Assembly: GCF_002838835.1 (NCBI RefSeq)
Contig: NZ_NHPP01000009.1
Span: forward strand, 186,001-250,000
Direction of reading: 5' to 3'
Source of the DNA: Siphonobacter sp. SORGH_AS_0500
GTDB lineage: Bacteria > Bacteroidota > Bacteroidia > Cytophagales > Spirosomataceae
Length of the DNA: 64,000 nt
This document shows, piece by piece, positions 19,005 to 28,402 of this stretch; positions within the stretch are counted from its first letter, which is position 1; each line of letters starts with the position of its first letter. A program made the position numbers and the translations under genes. The notes below the pieces were generated by a model. That model worked only from the letters and a program-made list of their open reading frames with translations. It made no database searches and was not told the DNA's origin.

Positions 19005-19034
19005 CAAATATAATTTATTTAGATTAAGTCCAAA
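19005..19034 (-). promoter_or_regulatory. Candidate promoter of the TonB receptor operon
   Basis: Minus strand TTTG (19031-19034) - 18 bases - TATATTTG (19005-19012): both consensus elements are exact, spacing one short of the usual 19. It lies about 87 bases upstream of the receptor ATG inside an A+T-rich tract (19005-19070). No clear Fur-type inverted repeat was recognised. Confidence 0.5.
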
Positions 19035-19070
19035 TATAATTTAATAACATAATTTCTGATTTTATTAAGA

Positions 19071-19683
19071 TCGGTCCCCTTTCGAACAGGTCTTAATTTC
19101 TACTTACGGTAGGGTTACTTAGGCGTTGAATATGGGAGGCTGCTTTACTTTTAATTATTGAAGATCAAGCTGTTATCCACTAAATACCAGCAGGTTTTGA
19201 ATTGATTCGAACAGGCTTTTTTATGCTTCTCTCGTCTTCGGTAGACGCATGCTCTTTTTTATTCAATCACTCCAGTCATAGAAGGCATCATTTCCACAAT
19301 CTGAATAGGAAGAGCCAGCTATTAACCCGCTTACCGTTGCCTTCTTGAATGTATTAAGCCTGTATAAGGCTACTGCTTTGCAGCCAGCTTTGCTTCAGAA
19401 TTGGGGATCTGCTCATTTTTAAGTACCTTAGCTATACCTGTAATGAATTAACATGGCCGACTTTCTCTTCAAAAAAGCAACGTTTGTTCTTTGTCCGACC
19501 AAGCTTCGGCGGTCGGCAACGGCGGGAGCTTTGTACGGTCATTTCTGTAAACTTCACCGCATCCGTACTTCTTCCGATCAACTGCTCTACGTCATTGCGA
19601 CTTCCAGTGAAATCCCGGCTTTCTAGTGAACCACAACTTCCCTCATTTTTTGTTGGTATTTACTAGTTAACCTACTCATATTC
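19071..19683. other. Long intergenic region without recognised gene
   Basis: Divergent spacer between the receptor operon and ornithine aminotransferase. A 60-codon ORF at 19484-19666 has an atypical composition, no recognisable motif and no start context, so I do not call it. No hairpin-plus-T-run or tRNA was seen. Confidence 0.5.
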
Positions 19684-20910
19684 ATGGAAACAGCAACGCA
19701 GCGAGCGATGGCTCTCGAAGAGCAATATGGTGCTCATAATTATCACCCCTTACCCGTTGTCCTCAGTCGTGGACAAGGTGTTTACGTATATGATGCCGAA
19801 GGACGGGAGTATCTGGATTTTCTTTCGGCCTATTCAGCGGTTAATCAGGGACATTGTCACCCCCGCATCATTGAAGCCCTGACCCGGCAGGCCCAAACCC
19901 TGACGCTAACGTCACGGGCCTTTTATTCCGACAAGCTCGGCGAATGCGAAAAATACCTTTGCGAGTACTTCGGTTATGATAAAGTCCTAATGATGAATTC
20001 GGGTGTAGAAGGCGGCGAAACCGCTCTGAAACTCACCCGTAAATGGGCCTATAAAGTCAAGGGTATTCCAGCGAATGAAGCTAAAACCGTGTACGCATCG
20101 GGCAACTTCTGGGGACGCACGCTGGCAGCCATTTCTGCTTCCACCGATCCCTCTAGTACGAATGATTATGGTCCCTTTTTACCCGGTTACGTTATTATTC
20201 CCTACAATGATTTACAGGCTCTGGAGCAAACACTGGCTGCCGATCCCAACATTGCGGGTTTCATGGTAGAACCCATCCAGGGGGAAGCGGGCGTAGTGGT
20301 CCCCGACGAAGGGTACTTAACAGGTGTTCGGGAGTTATGTACGAAATATAACGTTCTCTTTATTGCTGATGAAGTACAAACGGGTCTGGCTCGCACGGGC
20401 AAGCGGCTCGCCTGCGACCACGAAAACGTTCGACCCGATATACTCATTTTAGGAAAAGCCCTTTCCGGCGGGGTTTATCCCGTTTCCTGCGTTCTGGCCG
20501 ATGATGAAATCATGCTAACCATCCGTCCCGGCGAACATGGCAGTACCTATGGTGGTAACCCTCTGGCCTGTGCCGTTACCATGGCTGCTTTAGATGTATT
20601 ACGTGAAGAAAAACTAGCCGAAAACGCGGAAAGGATGGGCGAGCTTTTCCGCAGTCGCATGAACGCTCTCATAAAGAAAACGAATCTTATTACGCAGGTT
20701 CGCGGTAAAGGTTTACTAAATGCCATTGTCATTCATGATACCGAAGAAAGCGGCACGGCCTGGGAGCTTTGCCTCAGGCTGAAAGAGAAAGGGCTATTGG
20801 CGAAACCTACGCATGGTAATAAAATCCGTTTTGCTCCGCCTTTGGTTATTACCGAAGCTCAAATGCAAAAGGCTTGTGATCGTATTGAACAAGTAGTACT
20901 TACTTTTTAA
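19684..20910 (+). CDS. rocD: Ornithine aminotransferase
   Basis: 408 residues, standard length. Class-III PLP aminotransferase: [21 protein letters not shown], the substrate segment [32 protein letters not shown] with the PLP-ring Asp229, and the Schiff-base lysine K258 in [13 protein letters not shown]. The signature HCHPRI near residue 58 and [25 protein letters not shown] are characteristic of ornithine rather than acetylornithine enzymes. It transfers the delta-amino group of ornithine to 2-oxoglutarate, giving glutamate semialdehyde for arginine/proline interconversion. Monocistronic, closed by a strong terminator. Confidence 0.95.
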   Translation: METATQRAMALEEQYGAHNYHPLPVVLSRGQGVYVYDAEGREYLDFLSAYSAVNQGHCHPRIIEALTRQAQTLTLTSRAFYSDKLGECEKYLCEYFGYDKVLMMNSGVEGGETALKLTRKWAYKVKGIPANEAKTVYASGNFWGRTLAAISASTDPSSTNDYGPFLPGYVIIPYNDLQALEQTLAADPNIAGFMVEPIQGEAGVVVPDEGYLTGVRELCTKYNVLFIADEVQTGLARTGKRLACDHENVRPDILILGKALSGGVYPVSCVLADDEIMLTIRPGEHGSTYGGNPLACAVTMAALDVLREEKLAENAERMGELFRSRMNALIKKTNLITQVRGKGLLNAIVIHDTEESGTAWELCLRLKEKGLLAKPTHGNKIRFAPPLVITEAQMQKACDRIEQVVLTF

Positions 20911-20916
20911 GACGTA

Positions 20917-20960
20917 TAGAAAAGAAGGTTAAGGTAGCAGTACTTTAACCTTCTTTTCTA
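20917..20960 (+). terminator. rocD terminator
   Basis: 16-bp perfect stem TAGAAAAGAAGGTTAA / TTAACCTTCTTTTCTA around a 12-base loop, seven bases past the rocD stop. Confidence 0.9.
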
Positions 20961-21082
20961 TTTGAAGTAATGAGAAAATTGGAATTAAATTTTCTTTGAT
21001 TGAGTCATTCCAGCGTATGGCTGATTTTTGGGATGTATTTTTGGAACTGAATTGTCAGTCAAATCCGTCAACCCTTTCATAA

Positions 21083-23062
21083 ATGAAGAAAATTTTACCT
21101 GCTTTATCTTTTTTGTTACTTACCGTTCTGACCTTCAGCCTAGTACTTAAAAGTAATGCTCAGTCTCAACATGTAGGCTGGATCGTTTATGATCAGCTTC
21201 CTAAAAATTACCAGCTTTACGCCCGGGGCAATGATAATATGGCTCAGGTGCCCATCACGGGCAGAACGGCTGATTGGAAAAACTGGAATTATGTGTCCGT
21301 GGTTACTTATCGAAACGGCCAGCCTTTCTCCTATCACCGTTCCTCTTTTAAACCACTGACTAGTACGCAGGCTGCTTTTGAGATGTACCCCACCATCAAA
21401 GCCGAAAAAGCCGACTATTCCTTTGATATCTACTGCTGTACAGCCACTGATTCTGTTCACCTAACCCATTGCCAGGACATTGTAGCGGGCGATATCTATG
21501 CCATTTACGGCCAGTCGAACGCCAATGCTATTATGAGCTCGCCCGTTGGTGACAAGTACATTCGTACCTTTTCCAGAACACCGGATCTTACTAATCCTGG
21601 TGTAAGTGATGCGGATACGAACTGGATCAATGCGGCCTGGACCGTTTCACCCGTCGGATATTGGGGGCTAGAGCTTCAAAACCAGATTTTACAGAAATAT
21701 GGGATTCCAACCTGCGTAATTAACGGAGCTTTTCCCGGACGCTCCATTGACGAGTTAACGTATTTTCAGGGACAGCCATCCAACTATTACAAGCACTTAA
21801 AACTTCGCATTTCTAAATCACACGCCAGTAGAATCAGGGCTTTTTTCTTCTACCACGGCGAAAACGATGCGTTTACTCACACGCCTAACTACCCGGAACT
21901 GTTCGATAAACTGCAAAAGCTTTGGGAGAAAGATTATTACCCCGTAGTAGATGAGTTTGTGATCATGCAAATGGATGTGCCTTCCATTGCTTCTAATACA
22001 GGTAGTGCAATTCGAGAATCGCAGCGGACGGTTTCAGCCTTGTATCCTAAAATGAATTCTTTTGCTACCGTGGGCCAGCCGGGCTACGACGGGGTGCATT
22101 ACAGCAGTTTGGGCTATGGAACGCTGGCCACTCGTTTGGTAAATTACCTTTCGCCCAAGCATTATGGCGTTCCGCAAACGGCTGGTCTTCGGGCACCCGA
22201 TATTCAAAAGGTTTATTACGAAGACGAGGCCGCCACGCAACTGGCCCTTCAGTTCGACCAGCCCGTTCAGTTACCAGCCGATTCGGTGATTGGGTTTTAT
22301 CTATTAAGTTTCAGAAACTTTCTTTACATCAACGGCAATGAATCCAGCGTGTTACCCATCAGCTCAGCTACGGCCCAGGGCAATACGGTCCATTTAAAAC
22401 TTAGCCGATCGGTCTCGCTGAATTCCCTGACGTATCTACCTTCTCATTCAGCGAATCTTCCCATTTCTCCCTTCATCGGTCCTTACATTAAAAATTCGCG
22501 GGGACTGGCGGCCTTTACGTTTCATCGATTCCCGGTGGGAAATGCCCTTTCTACGCCTACACTGGAAGCCCGCCTGCAAAATGGGATCGTTGTGCTTTCC
22601 TGGCCTACTATTAGCGGAGCCGAAGCGTATATCCTTGAAAGACGATTGAGCGGTTCGGATTCTTTTGAATACCTGGCAAGTGTGGATAAAAACCAGTTTC
22701 GGGATTTGACCTTCGAGCCGCAGCAAGCGTATACCTACCGCTTAAAAGCCGTGACTCGTCTCTCTGAATCGGCTTATGCTCAGGCATCCGTGCAGACTTC
22801 CTCGATTTCTGAAGAATACTTAAGCCAAAGCCTCACGCTAGGTCCCAACCCGGTTTCAGATCGGTTATTTGTCAATTTTGGTCCTACCCTTACCGGAACC
22901 CTTCAAGTGTATACACTTCAGGGAAGCTTAGTGCATCAACAGCATTTTTCTGAACAGAAAACCGACGAGCTGAATCTCTCGCTGTTACAACCCGGTACTT
23001 ACATTCTTTCTGTTTTAACCCCTGAAGGAATTAAAGTCAGCAAGCGGTTTATGAAGTTCTAG
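21083..23062 (+). CDS. Secreted SGNH esterase with FnIII and T9SS sorting domain
   Basis: 659 residues. Signal peptide to about residue 26. Residues ~130-360 form a sialate-O-acetylesterase-like SGNH domain: nucleophile motif G143-Q-S-N146 (IYGQSNANA), the YHGENDAF block and DGVHYSSLGY carrying the catalytic Asp-x-x-His. A fibronectin-III-like module follows (about 500-580, VLSWPTISGAEAYILERR) and then a C-terminal sorting domain (LGPNPVSDRLFVNF ... LQPGTYILSVLTPEGIKVSKRFMKF), so it is exported by T9SS to the surface or medium. It probably removes acyl groups from sugars; the substrate is unknown. A TAnnTTTG element (TATTTTTG, 21036-21043) lies upstream without a clear -33. Ends with a terminator. 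Confidence 0.85.
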   Translation: MKKILPALSFLLLTVLTFSLVLKSNAQSQHVGWIVYDQLPKNYQLYARGNDNMAQVPITGRTADWKNWNYVSVVTYRNGQPFSYHRSSFKPLTSTQAAFEMYPTIKAEKADYSFDIYCCTATDSVHLTHCQDIVAGDIYAIYGQSNANAIMSSPVGDKYIRTFSRTPDLTNPGVSDADTNWINAAWTVSPVGYWGLELQNQILQKYGIPTCVINGAFPGRSIDELTYFQGQPSNYYKHLKLRISKSHASRIRAFFFYHGENDAFTHTPNYPELFDKLQKLWEKDYYPVVDEFVIMQMDVPSIASNTGSAIRESQRTVSALYPKMNSFATVGQPGYDGVHYSSLGYGTLATRLVNYLSPKHYGVPQTAGLRAPDIQKVYYEDEAATQLALQFDQPVQLPADSVIGFYLLSFRNFLYINGNESSVLPISSATAQGNTVHLKLSRSVSLNSLTYLPSHSANLPISPFIGPYIKNSRGLAAFTFHRFPVGNALSTPTLEARLQNGIVVLSWPTISGAEAYILERRLSGSDSFEYLASVDKNQFRDLTFEPQQAYTYRLKAVTRLSESAYAQASVQTSSISEEYLSQSLTLGPNPVSDRLFVNFGPTLTGTLQVYTLQGSLVHQQHFSEQKTDELNLSLLQPGTYILSVLTPEGIKVSKRFMKF

Positions 23063-23079
23063 TAGTTTGCTACACCATA

Positions 23080-23115
23080 AAAAAAGACAAGACTTAAGCG
23101 AGTCTTGTCTTTTTT
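23080..23115 (+). terminator. Terminator of the SGNH esterase gene
   Basis: 15-bp stem AAAAAAGACAAGACT / AGTCTTGTCTTTTTT with a 6-base loop. A degenerate echo of its right half (CTTAAGTCTTGCCTTTTTTATGGA) recurs at 23518-23541, flanking the repeat island between. Confidence 0.9.
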
Positions 23116-23148
23116 ATGGAGAGCAGTTCTTTCTTATTGTCATCCGCT

Positions 23149-23270
23149 CTGGTTGGTGTCCTCACCAACCACTAGGCTTTGAGTAAGGGCTGGTGAAGAC
23201 ACCAGCCAGGGCGGGAACGGCCTCTGCTCCAGACGCGGCTTTATCGCGTCTCTACCTTTTCAAAACCAAA
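23149..23270. repeat. Dispersed repeat copy C
   Basis: Contains the palindrome GGTTGGTGTCCTCACCAACC (23151-23170), the hairpin CTGGTG-AAGA-CACCAG (23190-23205), CCAGGGCGGGA and ATCGCGTCTCTAC, all in the same order as in 2928-3060 but without the rpmH terminator. An intergenic, non-coding, hairpin-rich family. Confidence 0.75.
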
Positions 23271-23410
23271 TTTTTGGGCCAAACTACGTTTACTACATTA
23301 CAGATTCGCTCGGCTCTGGCCGATGTTAGCAAGCCTGTTTTTGCTGGAGAAAAGTTATTCTCTGCCCCCTACTGGTTCGTAGTCTACCGGACAGAGGCCT
23401 AGAGCTAGTT

Positions 23411-23436
23411 AGTCGCTCGGACAGAGCCGAGCGACT
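23411..23436. repeat. Inverted repeat in the island
   Basis: AGTCGCTCGG-ACAGAG-CCGAGCGACT, a perfect 10-bp stem with a 6-base loop. Just upstream is AGAGGCCTAGAGCT, shared with 12698-12711. Confidence 0.75.
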
Positions 23437-23449
23437 GCGGGAATTTCGC

Positions 23450-23498
23450 TTTTACTAAAAGTGCCCCCGGATTTTATCCGGGGGCACTTTTAGTAAAA
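23450..23498. repeat. Perfect 23-bp stem palindrome
   Basis: The left arm 23450-23472 (TTTTACTAAAAGTGCCCCCGGAT) pairs without mismatch to 23476-23498 across a TTT loop. The arm core is GTGCCCCCGG. It could act as a bidirectional terminator between the convergent genes at 21083 and 23548, but its length and perfection exceed the other terminators here. Confidence 0.85.
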
Positions 23499-23547
23499 CC
23501 TTATTTTTAGACAGTTTCTTAAGTCTTGCCTTTTTTATGGAAATGGG

Positions 23548-23979
23548 TTATTGTCTAGAAGTCATACAGTTATCCGGTTTCAGATTTACCATTTTCTTCT
23601 TAGCCGTCGATTCCGTAACTTCAGTCATTTCTATACGATCCGCTAGAAAGCTGGATTTAATATCACACTGAACGTAATATACTTTGCCTTTTTCAAGCGT
23701 TAATTCCAGTACTTCTTTGTCTGGTATGTTCAAGCCGCCAATCACTGAGGTAAATTTTACGGTATTAGGCAAGCAGCTATAAACGAAATAGCGTTTGTTA
23801 CTAATGCGGCACTGTTCTTCGCCATTGGCCCGAATCGTAAAATTCATAGCCGCCCGATACATCTGGCTTCCCCGGTAAAATACCACTTTGGCCGAATCGG
23901 CTGAAGCCGAGATAGTTTGAGCCTGACTGTTGAAAACCCCTAAACAAAAGGCCGCCAGAAAAAGAATTTTGGGATACAT
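23548..23979 (-). CDS. Secreted DUF2846-like protein
   Basis: 143 residues with signal peptide MYPKILFLAAFCLGVFNSQAQ. The rest is a beta-rich domain: AKVVFYRGSQMYRAAMNFTIRANGEEQ, RYFVYSCLPNTVKFTSV and LELTLEKGKVYYVQCDI, the pattern of DUF2846 proteins (xVxFYR, Y/FVxxxLPPG, LxAGKxYYV). Lacks a lipobox, so periplasmic or secreted. Role unknown. Monocistronic, next to the repeat island. Confidence 0.65.
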   Translation of the reverse strand: MYPKILFLAAFCLGVFNSQAQTISASADSAKVVFYRGSQMYRAAMNFTIRANGEEQCRISNKRYFVYSCLPNTVKFTSVIGGLNIPDKEVLELTLEKGKVYYVQCDIKSSFLADRIEMTEVTESTAKKKMVNLKPDNCMTSRQ

Positions 23980-24084
23980 ACGTTTGAACAGGTTATAGTT
24001 AAAATGGAGGTTTTGGTTTGGACGAAAGTAACCAACTCTTCCCTGCTTCAGCTTTACTCACTCAAAATATTTTTCTGACTTCTG

Positions 24085-25530
24085 CTACTTTATTTCTTCA
24101 TTCAGCTTGCTGCGTTTTTTACCATATAGGAAATAAATAGCAAAGCCGATCACTAACCAGACAATCAAACGAATCCAGGTATCCAGGGGCAGCGAAAACA
24201 TCATTAATAAACAGGTCAGAATGCCCAGAATGGGAACCAGAGGAACCCAGGGCGTACGAAAAGGACGCGGAGCATCCGGCATTTTTTTTCGCATGACAAT
24301 CACGCCCAGGCATACCATCACGAAGGCCAGTAATGTACCGATACTTACCATTTCACCCACAATGTGGATCGGCATGAATCCTGCAAAAAGACTAATAAAG
24401 GTGCAGAGTAACAAATTCGATTGATAGGGCGTTTGAAAACGGGGATGGAGGCTGGAGAATACTTTAGGTAGTAGTCCGTCTTTGCTCATGGTATAAAAAA
24501 CCCGGGATTGACCGAGTAAATCCACCATAATCACGGAAGTGTAACCGATCATAATACCCACCAGAATCAGTTTTTGAAGCCATTGATAGGGTGTTTTAGC
24601 GATGGCTACGGCAATGGGAGCGGCACTATTCTTGAACTCGGTATAATTAGCCATGCCCGTAAGCACGAAACCAAAAACGATAAAAAGTAACGTACAGATT
24701 ACTAATGAGCCGATAATCCCTACCGGCATGGTTTTCTGCGGATTGCGGGCTTCCTGAGCCATTGCTGCGACAATGTCAAAACCAATAAAGACAAAGAATA
24801 TAACGCCGGCTCCCCGAAGAATACCACTATACCCAAATTCGCCAAAGGTACCTGTGTTCTCAGGAATAAAAGGATGATAATTTTCGGGATTAATGTATTG
24901 GATGCCCAGAGCAATGAATACCACCACTACCAGAAGTTTAATGGCTACAATAATACCATTGATTAAGGCCGATCCCTGAATGCCGCGAATAATGATGGCC
25001 GTAATGATCCAGAGAATCAACAGCGAAGGCAGGTTAACCCAACCGTGAATAACTTCGCCATTAGCCATGGTCGCTTCTTCAAAAGGCCCCATGACCAGTT
25101 GAGCGGGCAAATGAATGCCGTAGGAAGAGAGAAATTTAATTAGGTATTGCGACCAGCTGATGGCAACCGTAGCCGCTCCGACGGAATATTCCAGAATCAA
25201 ATCCCAGCCGATAATCCAGGCAAAAAGTTCGCCCATTGTAGCGTAGGCATAAGTATAGGCACTACCGGCGACGGGTACCATAGAGGCAAACTCGGCATAA
25301 CACAGAGCACTGAACGCACAACCCACGGCTGCCAGCAAAAAGGATAACACCACCGCTGGTCCCGTGTTATTAGCCGCAGCAATTCCCGTTAAGGAAAATA
25401 ATCCCGCCCCAATAATAACCCCGATGCCAATGGCAATGAGGTTCCAAGAACCCAGGCTGCGTTTTAAAGTATGACTGCCCTGCTCAGCAGCTTCCGTTTG
25501 TAGAGAAGTAATGGATTTAATCCGGCTCAT
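24085..25530 (-). CDS. APC-family amino acid permease
   Basis: 481 residues from the ATG at 25528-25530 (MSRIKSIT); an upstream in-frame ATG would add 21 mostly hydrophobic residues and is less likely. Twelve membrane helices. The unwound helix 1 motif IGVIIGAGLFSLTG and FVFIGFDIVAAMAQEARNPQKTMP in helix 6 mark the cationic amino acid transporter (CAT/YfnA) branch. It moves amino acids, probably in symport with protons, across the inner membrane. No neighbour suggests a specific substrate. Confidence 0.88.
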   Translation of the reverse strand: MSRIKSITSLQTEAAEQGSHTLKRSLGSWNLIAIGIGVIIGAGLFSLTGIAAANNTGPAVVLSFLLAAVGCAFSALCYAEFASMVPVAGSAYTYAYATMGELFAWIIGWDLILEYSVGAATVAISWSQYLIKFLSSYGIHLPAQLVMGPFEEATMANGEVIHGWVNLPSLLILWIITAIIIRGIQGSALINGIIVAIKLLVVVVFIALGIQYINPENYHPFIPENTGTFGEFGYSGILRGAGVIFFVFIGFDIVAAMAQEARNPQKTMPVGIIGSLVICTLLFIVFGFVLTGMANYTEFKNSAAPIAVAIAKTPYQWLQKLILVGIMIGYTSVIMVDLLGQSRVFYTMSKDGLLPKVFSSLHPRFQTPYQSNLLLCTFISLFAGFMPIHIVGEMVSIGTLLAFVMVCLGVIVMRKKMPDAPRPFRTPWVPLVPILGILTCLLMMFSLPLDTWIRLIVWLVIGFAIYFLYGKKRSKLNEEIK

Positions 25531-25660
25531 TAATCTACTTGTTTTATAGGGAAAACGTAAAGATAAAGCAAGGAAGCTCAGCAGAGCGATCAATGGCTTG
25601 AAAACAGGACAAAAAAGCTTCTGAATGCGTCAGATTTGTGTATTCATTCTTCCAAAAGAA

Positions 25661-25685
25661 AAAAGGCCGGAAAATTCCGGCCTTT
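25661..25685 (-). terminator. Terminator after accC
   Basis: Stem AAAGGCCGGA / TCCGGCCTTT with T run on the minus strand (CCTTTTTTCTTTT). It closes the yceD-accC operon, 28 bases past the accC stop. Confidence 0.85.
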
Positions 25686-25713
25686 CACTCACAGGTAATA
25701 CTGTTGTATCGAC

Positions 25714-27054
25714 TTATAATCCGCTGAAATCAAAATCATTCAGGTACTGAGTCGTAAAGTTTCCAGATTGGAAACCTGCATCATCCATCAAACGAAGGTG
25801 GAATGGAATCGTCGTCTTCACACCTTCGATCACGAATTCAGACAAGGCACGTTTCATGCGGGTAATTACCTCTTCGCGGCTCTGGCCCGTCACGATCAGC
25901 TTGGCGATCATGGAGTCATAGTTCGGAGGAATGGTGTAACCCGTGTACACGTGGCTGTCAACGCGTACGCCAATCCCACCGGGAATATGCAGCGTCGTGA
26001 TTTTACCGGGCGAAGGACGGAATCCATTTCCTGAATCTTCCGCGTTAATCCGGCATTCCATGGAATATAACTGAGGCGTATAGTTCTGGCCCGAAATAGG
26101 TACACCCGCAGCAACTTTGATCTGTTCTTTAATCAAATCAAAATTCGTTACTTGCTCCGTAATTGGGTGTTCTACCTGGATACGCGTATTCATTTCCATG
26201 AAATAGAACTTGCCGTGCTTATCTAGCAGGAATTCAATTGTACCTGCACCTTCGTAACCAATGGCAGCAGCTCCTTTGATGGCAGCTTCACCCATTTGAG
26301 CCCGAAGTTCAGGCGTAATCACAGGAGAAGGCGTTTCTTCTACCAGTTTCTGGTGACGACGCTGGATGGAACAATCACGCTCCGAGAGGTGACATACTTT
26401 TCCAAACTGATCACCAACGATCTGGATTTCGATGTGACGGGGATCTTCCACGAATTTCTCCATGTACATTCCATCATTACCGAAAGCCGCCAGTGATTCC
26501 GTACGAGCATCGTTCCAGGCTTTTTCAAATTCTGCTTCTTCGCGAATTACCCGCATCCCGCGACCACCACCACCGGCAGTAGCTTTGATGATTACTGGGT
26601 AAATATCACGAGCTAATTCAATTCCTTGTTCCAGCGATTCCAATAAGCCATCAGAACCGGGAATAACGGGAACACCCGCAGCCTTCATGGTAGCTTTGGC
26701 CGTAGCCTTATCTCCCATGGAGTTGATCTGTTCGGGGGTAGCTCCGATGAATTTGATTCCGTATTCACGGCAAATCTGAGAAAACTCAGCATTTTCCGAT
26801 AAAAAGCCGTAACCGGGGTGAATGGCATCTGCTCCCGTTACTTCCGCTGCGGAGATCAAATTAGGAATGTTCAGATACGACTGACGGCTCGCTGGAGGAC
26901 CGATACACACAGCCTCATCCGCAAAACGAACGTGCAGACTCTCACGATCAGCCGTCGAATACACCGCCACCGTTTTGATTCCCATTTCCCGACAAGTGCG
27001 GATAATACGAAGGGCAATCTCACCACGGTTGGCAACTAATATCTTTTTAAACAT
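25714..27054 (-). CDS. accC: Acetyl-CoA carboxylase, biotin carboxylase subunit
   Basis: 446 residues, family length. N-terminal biotin-carboxylase fold with [18 protein letters not shown]-grasp glycine loop [12 protein letters not shown]; catalytic stretch [15 protein letters not shown]-terminal domain ending near residue 440. It carboxylates the biotin on AccB using ATP and bicarbonate, the first half-reaction of malonyl-CoA synthesis. Follows accB by 70 bases; the carboxyltransferase genes accA/accD are not in the window, as is usual. Confidence 0.97.
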   Translation of the reverse strand: MFKKILVANRGEIALRIIRTCREMGIKTVAVYSTADRESLHVRFADEAVCIGPPASRQSYLNIPNLISAAEVTGADAIHPGYGFLSENAEFSQICREYGIKFIGATPEQINSMGDKATAKATMKAAGVPVIPGSDGLLESLEQGIELARDIYPVIIKATAGGGGRGMRVIREEAEFEKAWNDARTESLAAFGNDGMYMEKFVEDPRHIEIQIVGDQFGKVCHLSERDCSIQRRHQKLVEETPSPVITPELRAQMGEAAIKGAAAIGYEGAGTIEFLLDKHGKFYFMEMNTRIQVEHPITEQVTNFDLIKEQIKVAAGVPISGQNYTPQLYSMECRINAEDSGNGFRPSPGKITTLHIPGGIGVRVDSHVYTGYTIPPNYDSMIAKLIVTGQSREEVITRMKRALSEFVIEGVKTTIPFHLRLMDDAGFQSGNFTTQYLNDFDFSGL

Positions 27055-27124
27055 ACAGTTAAGAGAATGCTTAGATTAATAATCAGGTTATTAACGTACA
27101 AATGGGGTTAAACCCGGCTATTAC

Positions 27125-27595
27125 CTAAACTGGCTCAACTAAGAATAAAGGCTGATCAAATTCTACCGGTGTAGCGTTTTCAACCAGTACTTTCACGATA
27201 CGACCTGATACCTCAGATTCGATTTCGTTGAAAAGCTTCATGGCTTCAATGATACATACTACTTTTCCAGGTTTGATTTCAGTACCTACTTCTACAAATG
27301 AAGGAGCATCAGGGCTACCTGAACGGTAGAATGTTCCGATCATTGGAGATTTAACGGTAATCAGGTTAGAAGCAGGAGCTTCGGCAGCTACGGGGGCGGC
27401 GGCAGCTGGAGCAGCGGCTACGGGTGCAGGAGCTGCCACGGGGGCCGCAGCTACTACATGAACGGGTGCTGCCACGGGGGCAACTGAACCGTACCGTTTC
27501 ACACTGATTTTCAGCTCATTGGTTTCGATGTTTACTTCATCGAGGTTAGACTGAGCGATAAAATCGAGCAGGTGCTGTATGTCTTTAGTTTCCAT
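27125..27595 (-). CDS. accB: Biotin carboxyl carrier protein of acetyl-CoA carboxylase
   Basis: 156 residues. A short N-terminal helix (IQHLLDFIAQSNLDEVNIE), a flexible Ala/Pro linker (about residues 37-75, PVAAPAPVAAAPAAAAPVA) and the C-terminal biotinyl domain with EAMKLFNEIES, whose lysine carries biotin, preceded by the acyl-type thumb region GTFYRSGSPDAPSFVEVG. It shuttles carboxybiotin between AccC and the carboxyltransferase. Confidence 0.97.
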   Translation of the reverse strand: METKDIQHLLDFIAQSNLDEVNIETNELKISVKRYGSVAPVAAPVHVVAAAPVAAPAPVAAAPAAAAPVAAEAPASNLITVKSPMIGTFYRSGSPDAPSFVEVGTEIKPGKVVCIIEAMKLFNEIESEVSGRIVKVLVENATPVEFDQPLFLVEPV

Positions 27596-27657
27596 TTCGG
27601 GTGTTTTTGAAGAACTTTTTAATCGTTAAATAGAATTCAGCTGAATGGTAATACCTC

Positions 27658-27681
27658 AATCATCAAGCACTTTTGATGATT
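27658..27681. other. Hairpin between efp and accB
   Basis: 9-bp stem AATCATCAA / TTGATGATT with a 6-base loop and no clear T run. Possibly an attenuating or processing structure in the operon. Confidence 0.4.
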
Positions 27682-27690
27682 AAACAACTG

Positions 27691-28254
27691 TTACTTGACG
27701 CGTTCTACGTAATCGTAAGTACGGGTATCAATTTTGATTTTTTCACCCTGCTCGATGAATAAAGGAACCATGATTTTTGCTCCGGTTTCTACTTCAACGG
27801 GTTTCTTAGGGGAGTTAGCCGTATCCCCGCGAATACCAGGTTCGGCGTAAGTTACTTCCAGTTCTACGAAAGGAGGCATTTCCATCGTCAGAGGAGCCTC
27901 ATTTTCCGTGTTAATCAGAACCTCCACGCTTTGTCCTTCTTTCATCAAATCAGCACCCTGTACGATTTTATCATCCAGCGTAATCTGATCGAATGTTTCC
28001 GTATCCATAAAGTTGAATCCTACTTCATCTTTATACAGGAACTGGAACGTACGGCGTTCTACCCGAACCGGATAAATGGCTACGCCTGAGTTAAACGTGT
28101 TATCAATAACCCGGCCTGTGGTTAAGTTGCGAAGCTTCGTACGTACGAAAGCAGGCCCTTTACCTGGCTTTACGTGTAAGAATTCAACAATTTGGAACAG
28201 GTCGTTATTGTAATTAATGACCAGGCCGTTCTTAATGTCTGCGGTCGTTGCCAT
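27691..28254 (-). CDS. efp: Translation elongation factor P
   Basis: 187 residues with the three beta-barrel domains of EF-P. The tip loop that enters the peptidyl-transferase centre is KPGKGPAF with Lys32 at the apex, the residue modified by EpmA in E. coli. The C-terminal signature is TGAKIMVPLFIEQGEKIKIDTRTYDYVERVK (split: GAKIMVPLFI, GEKIKIDTRT, YVERVK). Relieves ribosome stalling at consecutive prolines. Located between fabH and accB, the classic arrangement. Confidence 0.97.
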   Translation of the reverse strand: MATTADIKNGLVINYNNDLFQIVEFLHVKPGKGPAFVRTKLRNLTTGRVIDNTFNSGVAIYPVRVERRTFQFLYKDEVGFNFMDTETFDQITLDDKIVQGADLMKEGQSVEVLINTENEAPLTMEMPPFVELEVTYAEPGIRGDTANSPKKPVEVETGAKIMVPLFIEQGEKIKIDTRTYDYVERVK

Positions 28255-28402
28255 GAAAATAGTTATCAGTTATAATCGTGAAATACCCGATCCAGTTGAT
28301 AAGGCATTTATTCTGTTCCTACGTTTAAAATGCATGAACAGTTTGTTTAAACATCAGAAAATGAATTCAGTACCTTCAATCGTATCCTGAATTCATTTGG
28401 TA

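Noticed and set aside
19484..19666. 60-codon ORF in the long gap before rocD
   Set aside because: Composition and start context are not gene-like, and no hydrophobic or family pattern is present.
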